Assembly: GCA_000503195.1 (NCBI GenBank)
Contig: AYSC01000010.1
Location: 1 to 64,000 of the forward strand
Origin: Blastomonas sp. CACIA14H2
GTDB lineage: Bacteria > Pseudomonadota > Alphaproteobacteria > Sphingomonadales > Sphingomonadaceae
DNA: 64,000 nt
Direction of reading: 5' to 3'
In this document: positions 34,407 to 40,844 of the stretch, piece after piece
How positions within the stretch are numbered: position 1 is the stretch's first letter
How the letters are laid out: every line of letters starts with the position of its first letter
Notes under the pieces: generated by a model
Seen by the model: the letters and a program-made list of their open reading frames with translations, nothing else
What the model was told of the DNA's origin: nothing
Databases searched by the model: none
Position numbers and translations under genes: made by a program

Positions 34407-34591
34407 CTACGACCGACGTCGCTGGTCGAGGGCGCGCAGCTTGCCGCGCCGCCAGCGGGCCCCTCCAGCCCGTCACGCCGACTACATCGGCCAGTGGTTG
34501 CGCATCCTGAAGGGCGACCGCAAGCCGATCTTCACCGCCGCCAGCGCCCAACAAGGCAGCGGAGTATCTGCGAGGGCCGGGAGGGGGGTAA
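34407..34591. repeat. Fused remnants: 49-aa gene tail joined to a longer ardC tail (junction B/C)
   Basis: 34407-34458 matches the 49-aa gene tail; about 34465-34591 matches the last 120 bases of ardC with many substitutions and a 2-base loss that breaks its frame. This junction is not the same as A/B, and the sequences have diverged, so the duplications are separate and not recent. Confidence 0.75.
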
Positions 34592-34593
34592 AC

Positions 34594-35391
34594 TTAATTT
34601 AGCACGAAATACAAATGACACGAGGAAATGTCGCGGTTCAATTCATACTGCGATGATATAGTTTCGAGTGAAAAATTATCTGTAAGGCAATCTGTTTGCG
34701 CATTAAAAGAGTTCATTGCCGTCATAATTCCGGTCGTTGCCAAGCCGTCATCCATTTTCGTATCAATACCCCACGCTTCAGGAGCGCTGATCCCGGCCGT
34801 TAAACCACCACTGCAAGCGGCGGTAGTCCATGGTGCCGAAGTAAGTATGAACATATTGCGTGCGGGACGACCAAAACTGCCTCTTGTAGTATGACATGCG
34901 AACCAACCCGCTTGATTACCAATTTTCGAGGATGGGACGTGGACCCCCGTGACAGCATTGTTGTTACTAAACGACCATGGATAAAACGCTCCCTCGACAA
35001 GTCCACTCAGGCGCAAATGCTCCCAGAATAGTCGCGCATCTCCCGCGCCATTATGCTCTAAAATCGATGTTCCATCTCCTCTGCATGTGCCTGTATGTCC
35101 TTCGATTACGACAGCTGTTCTGCATGCATTGTGGCCAACGCTTCCATCGCCACCAGCAACACCCCAAAAATCTGTCGCATTGGTCATATCGCCAGGTAGC
35201 ATGAAGTACTTGTCACGGAAGGTTTGTACCGCGGTCGTATATCGACTGTATTCGGTGCTCACCGCCCGCAATTCCGCCGCGCGGATGAGCGACTGCCCGG
35301 CGAGGATACCGCCAGTGAGCAGCCCGAGAATGACGAGCACGATCGATAGCTCGACGAGGGAGAAGCCAGACTGCGGACGCGCTGAGATCAT
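34594..35391 (-). CDS. Prepilin-like protein C of the cassette array
   Basis: 265 aa from ATG 35391 (MISARPQSG), with cleavage before FSLVELSIVLVILGLLTGG. The shared helix is slightly changed (AAELRAVSTEYSRYTT). The variable body has CRGDGTSILEHNGAGDARLFW, GNQAGWFACHTTRGSFGRPARNM and GIDTKMDDGLATTGIMTA. It lies next to the intact 49-aa gene, so it probably marks the ancestral position from which copies A and B arose. SOS-type box 23 bases upstream. Confidence 0.85.
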   Translation of the reverse strand: MISARPQSGFSLVELSIVLVILGLLTGGILAGQSLIRAAELRAVSTEYSRYTTAVQTFRDKYFMLPGDMTNATDFWGVAGGDGSVGHNACRTAVVIEGHTGTCRGDGTSILEHNGAGDARLFWEHLRLSGLVEGAFYPWSFSNNNAVTGVHVPSSKIGNQAGWFACHTTRGSFGRPARNMFILTSAPWTTAACSGGLTAGISAPEAWGIDTKMDDGLATTGIMTAMNSFNAQTDCLTDNFSLETISSQYELNRDISSCHLYFVLN

Positions 35392-35413
35392 TCCCAATCA
35401 GTCTATCGATTTA

Positions 35414-35428
35414 GAACAGAATGGGAAC
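35414..35428. promoter_or_regulatory. SOS-type box of prepilin C
   Basis: GAAC-AGAATGG-GAAC in the copy of the promoter segment next to the intact 49-aa gene. Confidence 0.55.
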
Positions 35429-35491
35429 TGATATATTCTCATAGCTCGAATTAGCGTTGCTGATCATGCCGTCGTAGCTGGCATCCGCCAC

Positions 35492-35641
35492 CTACGACCG
35501 TCTGCGCTGATCGAGCGCGCGCAGCTTGCCGCGCCGCCAGCGGGCGGCCTCGGCCCGGCGGTAACAGGCGAGGCTGAGGCGCATCGTCGCGGTGATGAGG
35601 ATGGCGGCAATCGCGTCCAGAAGGCGGTGGATGATGGTCAT
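35492..35641 (-). CDS. 49-aa small membrane-type protein
   Basis: Start ATG 35641 behind AAAGGGAGAAG; product MTIIHRLLDAIAAILITATM then LSLACYRRAEAARWRRGK and an arginine-rich end. One hydrophobic segment (residues 5-27) and a strongly basic tail suggest a small inner-membrane peptide. Two truncated copies of its 3' part survive at 33363 and 34407, inside the cassette junctions, which argues that the original order was ardC - prepilin - this gene. No known family. Too short for routine gene calling but with a good ribosome site. Confidence 0.6.
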   Translation of the reverse strand: MTIIHRLLDAIAAILITATMRLSLACYRRAEAARWRRGKLRALDQRRRS

Positions 35642-35900
35642 GGTCTTCTCCCTTTCTGCCGCGCGGCATGCGCGACAATCGGGGAGTGGAGGAGGCAGAC
35701 CAGCCCGGCAGGCCGGTCACAGGCCATAGCCCCGCAAGGGGGATGAAGCTGCACGCCAGGAAGCAAGTCGCCTTGACCGGCCTGCATGGTCTGCCAGGCC
35801 CAATTCCCTGTCGCGCCCATGCCGCCGCAGGAAGGGGAAGCCTGACCCGTCAGTGTAGCCTTGAAGACGCGGTGCCCATCGGCATCGCACCGCTGCCGAC

Positions 35901-36374
35901 CTAGCGCCCGGCCGCCGGTTCGCCGCCGATCCGCCGAATGGCCGTGATGACCGGCCCCGGCGGGCGGGCGGGCCAGGTGGTGGCGTTATACTCTTGAATG
36001 ACCGTCACCATGCCATGCTGGAGACGATCGACCAGATCATCCAGCCCGTCGCCCTCGATCACGAAATGTCGGGTCCCAAAATCCAGCGCCACCATGCGCG
36101 GCCCGACATATTCAACGGCGTTGAGGGTGGGGTAGCTGAGCGCCCAGCCCTGCCACATGCCCGAGCGGGGCTCAAACCGCCTCATATGCAGCAGCATGGT
36201 CGGGCGGCCCCGGCCGCGCTGGAGCACCCAGGGCTTGTAGTCGGCCTGGTCGAGCGCCCGGACGTCCAGCTCCGCTGACTCATCGGGCTCTGGGCTCGGC
36301 GGCCCGCCGACCGACCGGCCAGCCCCCCTTCCGGGTTGCTGCTGCTCAAACATGTCGGTCCATTTGCCGGTCAT
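35901..36374 (-). CDS. Conserved-type mobilization-operon protein, unknown function
   Basis: 157 aa, start MTGKWTDMFEQQQPGRG. The N-terminal third is Pro/Gly-rich and probably disordered. The ordered part includes PTMLLHMRRFEPRSGMWQGW, VEYVGPRMVALDFGTRHFVIEG and DDLVDRLQHGMVTVIQEY. The start codon abuts the relaxase stop (TAGATG), so it is translated from the same mRNA. I recognise no domain. A role in DNA transfer, perhaps as a relaxosome accessory, is suggested only by the operon. Confidence 0.65.
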   Translation of the reverse strand: MTGKWTDMFEQQQPGRGAGRSVGGPPSPEPDESAELDVRALDQADYKPWVLQRGRGRPTMLLHMRRFEPRSGMWQGWALSYPTLNAVEYVGPRMVALDFGTRHFVIEGDGLDDLVDRLQHGMVTVIQEYNATTWPARPPGPVITAIRRIGGEPAAGR

Positions 36375-37355
36375 CTAGCGCTCCATATCCAGGCCGTGAT
36401 CGGCATCGGGTGAGGGGTGATCCGGCCCACCACGCCCAGAGCCCGGATCGAGGCGGTCCAGCTGCCGGTCGAACCAGCTGAAGAACCGGTCGGTGATGGC
36501 CGCCGAATCCGCCGCGCTGGTCATGGGCGCGCTGGCGGTCCGGAAGGACTTTTGCGCCGCCTGTTCCACCGCGCGGTAATGTCGCGCGAATTGGAACTGC
36601 CCGAAGCGCTCCTTCATCACGCCGTACAGGTCGTTGAGGTAGTAGGCCAGCCGCAGCGCCGGTTCGGGTAGGCGCGCGATGCCGCGCGCCAGCAGGCTCC
36701 GCCGGTCGATCCGTTCGGCCGACCCGGCCCGCTCCAGGGCGGCATTGGCGATATGCTCCCAATCCTCCCGGCACTGCTCAAAATAGACCGTCGAGTTCCA
36801 GCTGTCGGCATTGGACTCGACCATCACCGGCCTGCCGTCCGGGTGGGTCCGGCCCGAGGGATCCGGCACCCAGTCGTGCCGGGACTTCGGCCCGAACCCG
36901 GTTTCGGTCAGGGGCCGCATGGTGAGCATCACATGGGCGTGAGGCTGCTCCAGCCCGTCCGAGGCGACCTTGTTGTGCCAGGCAACATCGGCCACCATGC
37001 CCTTGGCCACAAAGCTCTTGCGCACATAGTCCCGGATGACCGTGATCCGGTCGGCCGGGTCCAGCTCACGCGGGATCATGATCCGCAGCTCGCGCGCGGT
37101 CTGGGCGTCCTTGCGTTTCTCGCCCGCCTCGACCGCGTTCCACAACGCTTCCCGCCCGATGCCCCGAACCCAGTCGGGCGCATCGTCCGGCAGAAGCAGG
37201 TCCGTGTGCTCCACGCCCGTGCGGTTGCGATAGTCATGGGTGAGGTTCTGACGGTCGTCGTGCAACCGCTCCCCGGCCCGGTAGGCCGAGGCGGCGATGG
37301 CGGATCGACCCGCACTGCGTTTAATCACCTGCATCGACCAGCTAAACAGCGCCAT
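36375..37355 (-). CDS. mobA: MobA/MobL (MobQ-type) relaxase
   Basis: 326-aa conjugative relaxase that nicks oriT and pilots the strand. Start MALFSWSMQVIKRSAGRS at 37355, chosen over the longer frame because MobQ relaxases begin here and GGGGGCTCG precedes it. Catalytic Tyr25 in SAYRAGERL (RSF1010 MobA also uses a Tyr at this position). The metal motif is HAHVMLTMRPL near residue 140. LRIMIPRELDPADR and VADVAWHNKVASDGLEQ are family features. A candidate oriT lies about 75 bases upstream. No primase or helicase extension. Confidence 0.9.
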   Translation of the reverse strand: MALFSWSMQVIKRSAGRSAIAASAYRAGERLHDDRQNLTHDYRNRTGVEHTDLLLPDDAPDWVRGIGREALWNAVEAGEKRKDAQTARELRIMIPRELDPADRITVIRDYVRKSFVAKGMVADVAWHNKVASDGLEQPHAHVMLTMRPLTETGFGPKSRHDWVPDPSGRTHPDGRPVMVESNADSWNSTVYFEQCREDWEHIANAALERAGSAERIDRRSLLARGIARLPEPALRLAYYLNDLYGVMKERFGQFQFARHYRAVEQAAQKSFRTASAPMTSAADSAAITDRFFSWFDRQLDRLDPGSGRGGPDHPSPDADHGLDMER

Positions 37356-37424
37356 AACGCGAGCCCCCAGTCGGCTGGGTGCCCATCCCTCGTTCGTTGG
37401 TGCCGTGATCTGCCTGCCGGCGGC

Positions 37425-37459
37425 TAAGTGTGCACTTATACGTTGCAAGCAACGTGCAC
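37425..37459. other. oriT: Candidate origin of transfer (oriT)
   Basis: TAAGTG-TG-CACTTA and ACGTTGC-AA-GCAACGT are two adjacent perfect inverted repeats. The segment GTGCACTTATACGTTGC (37430-37446) resembles, from memory, the GCGCAATTATACGTCGC nic core of Ti-plasmid TraA-type oriT. It lies in the 296-base gene-free stretch upstream of the MobQ relaxase, the expected place. Confidence 0.55.
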
Positions 37460-37651
37460 CCCTGCCGGAGGCTGTTCCACGTTCCACGATACAAGGTTAT
37501 GGTTAAGAAATCGCTAATGGATGGCTCTGGCTCTGCGGGGGCAGAGGGTCGAGCAGGGCATCCGGTCCTTTGCCCGGGCGCTTGGCAGGGGCGCTCCCAC
37601 CCACCCGAAAACCCCGCGCCAGCCAAGCGAGAATGCAACCGGCGATTGCTG

Positions 37652-38191
37652 TCAGTCGTCATGGTCGAGCACCTGCCAGCAATGGGGCGGGAGCGCCCCA
37701 TAGGCCTGTTGCATACCGGGGACCCGCAGGAGCGGATGCGTGACGCAGACGGCGACGGGGGTCGCCTTGCGTGCCCGTTTGGCGGGGGAGCCCCGGCGCA
37801 ACAAAGCGCGCATCCCCGCAAACAGGGCAAAGGCAAGAAGGGCCAGCAGGGCAATGCCCGCGACCTGGCCTGACGCGAGCTGGCCCTCATAGGCAAGGAA
37901 GCCGAGCAGCACACCGGCCGCAATCAGCAGGTCCAGCCAGCGCGGGCGCTTGGTGCGTTGCCGGGGTGGCAGGTCATCCATGCTGTCCCACTCCTGTTTC
38001 CAGGCCTGGTATTCCCGCATGGCGTCATGCGCGCGGCTGACCTGCTGCATGGCCAGCACGGCTCCGATCGTCAGCCAGAAGGTCGAGGGCTGGATGATCG
38101 CGCCATAGCCGGTGAGGGCCAGCAGGCCGAACGTGCCGACGAAGGTGATCGGGTGGCCGAGCAGGCGGGTCTTGAGGCCGGGCTCCCTCAT
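37652..38191 (-). CDS. Four-segment membrane protein of the coupling operon
   Basis: 179 aa, start MREPGLKTRLLGHPITFVG. Hydrophobic stretches lie at about 16-33, 36-50, 85-102 and 107-126. A cytosolic loop REYQAWKQEWDSMDDLPPRQRTKR separates the pairs and a basic tail follows. Its start overlaps the stop of the TraD-like ATPase (ATGA), so the two are coupled. Since that ATPase lacks its own membrane domain, this protein may act as its anchor; I infer this from layout. No family recognised. Confidence 0.65.
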   Translation of the reverse strand: MREPGLKTRLLGHPITFVGTFGLLALTGYGAIIQPSTFWLTIGAVLAMQQVSRAHDAMREYQAWKQEWDSMDDLPPRQRTKRPRWLDLLIAAGVLLGFLAYEGQLASGQVAGIALLALLAFALFAGMRALLRRGSPAKRARKATPVAVCVTHPLLRVPGMQQAYGALPPHCWQVLDHDD

Positions 38192-39756
38192 TGCTGGAAC
38201 TCCGCCAGGAGGGCGTTGCCGCCAGAAGCCGCGAAACGGCGGCCCGCCTGAAACCAGATGGCCGACACCCGCTTGCCGTGGGCCGGGCCGCCCGTTTTGA
38301 GCATCCGGGCGAACTCGCCGGGCTCGATCATGTAATCCATGGTCTCGCTGGTACCCCAGCTGCGCGAGCTGTTGGTCCCGTAGCCCCGGTTGCGCCCCCG
38401 GTTGTCATGGCCGCCCTCGCTCGTGCCCGAGCTGACGCTGCTGCCGTAGGAGCCGCCCTGGGGACCGCCGCTGTAGCTGCTGCCGCTGCTGCTGTTGCTG
38501 CCCCAGGTGGTGCCGTCGCCGAGGTTCAGGCCGTAATTGCTGTTCGTGCCTTCGCCATGGCTCGTATTGGCGCGCGACTGTAGGGTGCGCCCGAGGGTCT
38601 TGGCGGCCCATTCGTTCGTCTCCGCGCAGGCATTGTTGTGCCAGATGCGCGTCGCAAAATTGCCCAGCAGATGGTGGACGCGGTCATGGCCGCCATCCCC
38701 GCCCAGCTTGGCATAGTAGGTGGGCAGCGACTGCGAGAGATACACCGTGCAGGCCAGCGAGCCCCGGCAGGTGGACTGGTACTCCGCATCAAACGAGTTC
38801 ACGAAATACTGCGCTTCATCGGCCCACAGGAACACCGGCCGCGCCCGCTGGCCCGGGTCCAGGCCGTTGCGCGCCAGCACGGACCGCTGCCACATGTATT
38901 TGAACAGCTGCTGCGCGATGATGCCGTCCTCATTGCGCGTCAGCGCGGGCATGTTGAGCAGGAGGATCGCCCCGTGAAAGCTCAGCTCCGGCACGAGGGT
39001 GGTCGGCCCGCAGAAGGCCTGGGCCAGCCAGCCGTGATTGAAGCGGTCCAGTGCCGTCGTCAGCGAGATGACGATATTGCCGCGCGTTTTGGCATCGAGC
39101 GTCGCGAAATCGTTGCGCCAGTAGGACACCAGCCGCTCGCCGGTCGCATCGTCCAGATAGGCCCGCGCCGCCTGAAACATCTCGAAGAAGAAAGAACTGC
39201 GCTGCCAGTTGGGATCGGCCATCTGCGCGGGCGCAATCGGTGCCGACCGCACAAAGCGGAGAATATCCGCCACCCGCACGGTGCCGGTCGCCGCATAGAG
39301 CGTTGGGATCGTGTTGCGCAGCACCTGCCGCTGCGTGTCGATCCAGAAGGCCTCGCCCGCGCGGGACTGCATGGGGCTCGCCAGGGCAGCAATCTCGACC
39401 ACCCGCATCATGGTCTCGACCACGCTGTTGATGCCGTCGCCGCCCTGGCGGGCCAGCTCGTAGTTCAGGAAGTTAAAGCCGGGCGTTGTGCCGTCCCATT
39501 CGACCAGCGAAGCGCTGCGGCCGTGCTGGGCGCAGTAACGCCGCCACAGCTCGGCTTCCTCGGGCTTGGCGCAGAGCACCAGCCCGCCCATGCCCGCCCG
39601 CAGATAGGCACCGGCCAGCGCCGCGCCCGATCCCGTGGTCTTGCCGCTGCCGATGCCGCCGAGGACGGCGACGCCCTGCACGGCATCACGCACGGTAAAA
39701 TGGTCCGACTTGCTCAGCCGCAGCAGCGGCTGGTCGAGCAGATTGCCCGGCATCAT
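38188..39756 (-). CDS. traD: TraD/VirD4-like coupling ATPase, without N-terminal membrane domain
   Basis: 522 aa, start MMPGNLLDQPLLRL (an ATG one codon on is equally good). Walker A GGIGSGKTTG at 33-42; Walker B/lid VFLWADEAQYFVNSFD; SQSLPTYYAKLG. The TraD/TraG-like recognition region includes HHLLGNFATRIWHNN. Residues 415-465 are a long Ser/Gly-rich low-complexity tract (NSSSGSSYSGGPQGG). Such ATPases deliver the relaxase-DNA complex to a type IV channel. The usual two transmembrane helices at the N-terminus are missing; the next gene may supply them. Confidence 0.85.
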   Translation of the reverse strand: MMPGNLLDQPLLRLSKSDHFTVRDAVQGVAVLGGIGSGKTTGSGAALAGAYLRAGMGGLVLCAKPEEAELWRRYCAQHGRSASLVEWDGTTPGFNFLNYELARQGGDGINSVVETMMRVVEIAALASPMQSRAGEAFWIDTQRQVLRNTIPTLYAATGTVRVADILRFVRSAPIAPAQMADPNWQRSSFFFEMFQAARAYLDDATGERLVSYWRNDFATLDAKTRGNIVISLTTALDRFNHGWLAQAFCGPTTLVPELSFHGAILLLNMPALTRNEDGIIAQQLFKYMWQRSVLARNGLDPGQRARPVFLWADEAQYFVNSFDAEYQSTCRGSLACTVYLSQSLPTYYAKLGGDGGHDRVHHLLGNFATRIWHNNACAETNEWAAKTLGRTLQSRANTSHGEGTNSNYGLNLGDGTTWGSNSSSGSSYSGGPQGGSYGSSVSSGTSEGGHDNRGRNRGYGTNSSRSWGTSETMDYMIEPGEFARMLKTGGPAHGKRVSAIWFQAGRRFAASGGNALLAEFQQ

Positions 39757-39767
39757 CCTTCTCCTGA

Positions 39768-39956
39768 TTAGCGGTCGCGACCGATCTCATGCTCCCGGCC
39801 ATAGAAATCGGCGGCCGGATCGCGGTCGGGTTCGCTGGGTTGGTGATGGCTGGGAGAAGGCCCGGCATGCTTTCGCCCGAACCAGGCCTCCTCGATCATC
39901 TTCTGGCGGGCATCGGCAACCGCATCGCCGAACGCCGCAAGGAACCAGTCAGTCAT
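39768..39956 (-). CDS. 62-aa small protein of the coupling operon
   Basis: Start MTDWFLAAFGDAVADARQK, with a helical N-terminal half (MIEEAWFGRKHAG) and a polar tail. It overlaps the preceding zinc-ribbon gene by 8 bases (ATGACTGA) and ends 11 bases before traD, so it is a plausible coupled operon member. No similarity recognised. Confidence 0.55.
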   Translation of the reverse strand: MTDWFLAAFGDAVADARQKMIEEAWFGRKHAGPSPSHHQPSEPDRDPAADFYGREHEIGRDR

Positions 39957-40233
39957 TGAACTGGGCTCCGCAGTCCGCGCACACCCACTTCATGCGGATG
40001 AAGTTGAGGATGCGCACGCTGGCCAGGCTGGTCAGCAGGTCCGCCGCCGACTGGCGCGCGCCAAGATCGCGCAGCAGGCGGGCCGAGCGCGCCGCCTCCC
40101 GGAACGGCCCCTCGTCGATGTGGTTGCACACGAAGTTACCCGAACCGCAATTGGGGCAGATCGTGATCCGCTCCGCATCGGGCAGGTCTTCAAGGGTCGG
40201 GCGGGCGGCATGCGCCGTGTGCGGGCGGCTCAT
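39949..40233 (-). CDS. Zinc-ribbon small protein 1
   Basis: 94 aa, start MSRPHTAHAARPTLED. A CPNC pair at 26-29 and a CADC pair at 85-88 suggest one four-cysteine zinc site formed by the two ends. Between them lies a helical stretch (REAARSARLLRDLGAR, LLTSLASVRILNFIRM). Its architecture matches the two following genes (Cys pair, hydrophobic middle, Cys pair). It overlaps zinc-ribbon 2 by ATGA. Function unknown. Confidence 0.65.
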   Translation of the reverse strand: MSRPHTAHAARPTLEDLPDAERITICPNCGSGNFVCNHIDEGPFREAARSARLLRDLGARQSAADLLTSLASVRILNFIRMKWVCADCGAQFND

Positions 40234-40445
40234 GAGAACAGATTCCCGCAGGCCGGGCACTTCCACGCATGCCGGAAGTGATTGACTGCCTCGACCCCGG
40301 CCCAGACCAGCAGCATGCCGACGGCATGCGCGGGTTTGCCGGACTGGCGGGCGGTGAGCGCTCCGCCAGCCACATGGTCGAAAGGCACATTCTTGAACTT
40401 ATTGGGCACGCAATGGGGCGTGCCGCAACGCGGACACTGGCACAT
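40230..40445 (-). CDS. Zinc-ribbon small protein 2
   Basis: 71 aa, MCQCPRCGTPHCVPNKF, with CxxC near residues 4-7 and CPAC at 63-66. The middle AVGMLLVWAGVEAVNHF is hydrophobic, enough for one short membrane-associated helix. Paralogue of the flanking small genes by layout. Start at ATG 40445 gives the compact family-like form; longer frames upstream are not supported. Confidence 0.65.
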   Translation of the reverse strand: MCQCPRCGTPHCVPNKFKNVPFDHVAGGALTARQSGKPAHAVGMLLVWAGVEAVNHFRHAWKCPACGNLFS

Positions 40446-40467
40446 GGTGTTGCTCCTTTGGATGAGT

Positions 40468-40701
40468 TCAGGAAAATTCGTGGCCGCAGTCGGTGCAGCG
40501 CTTCCGGCCGCCGCCGGGGACGCGCTGGTAGACAAAGTTGCCCACGGTGATCGCCGTGCTGAGCATGGCCAGCAGCGGGTGCGCATGGCCGGTCATGTGA
40601 CCGGCCGCGAACTGCTTCAGGTGGCGATTGCCGTAGGCGACAGTGTCGTCTTCGGCCGATTCAACCTTGCCACCGCATTTGGGACACGGAAAATGGAGCA
40701 T
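40468..40701 (-). CDS. Zinc-ribbon small protein 3
   Basis: 77 aa, MLHFPCPKCGGKVESAED, Cys pairs CPKC (6-9) and CTDC (70-73), with a hydrophobic middle HPLLAMLSTAITVGNFVYQ. First gene of a run of overlapping leftward genes that continues into traD. Probably a membrane-associated zinc-ribbon protein of the mobilization apparatus or its control; not a family I can name. Confidence 0.65.
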   Translation of the reverse strand: MLHFPCPKCGGKVESAEDDTVAYGNRHLKQFAAGHMTGHAHPLLAMLSTAITVGNFVYQRVPGGGRKRCTDCGHEFS

Positions 40702-40776
40702 CGTGCTATTCCTTGCAGCCACCGGCGTGAGTGCCGGTGGGGTCAAGGGATGCACCAGTTCGCCGATTAGGCTCAG

Positions 40777-40802
40777 GGAAGGAACCGGAAGGAACCGGAA
40801 GG
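40777..40802. repeat. Tandem GGAACCGGAA repeats in a divergent promoter region
   Basis: Two perfect 10-base units (40781, 40791) with partial units on both sides, between the zinc-ribbon operon and the STAND NTPase gene. Could be a regulator binding array. Confidence 0.5.
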
Positions 40803-40844
40803 ACGTTCGTCCTTTCCGGGTTAAGTAAGGGGTAGGCAACCACG

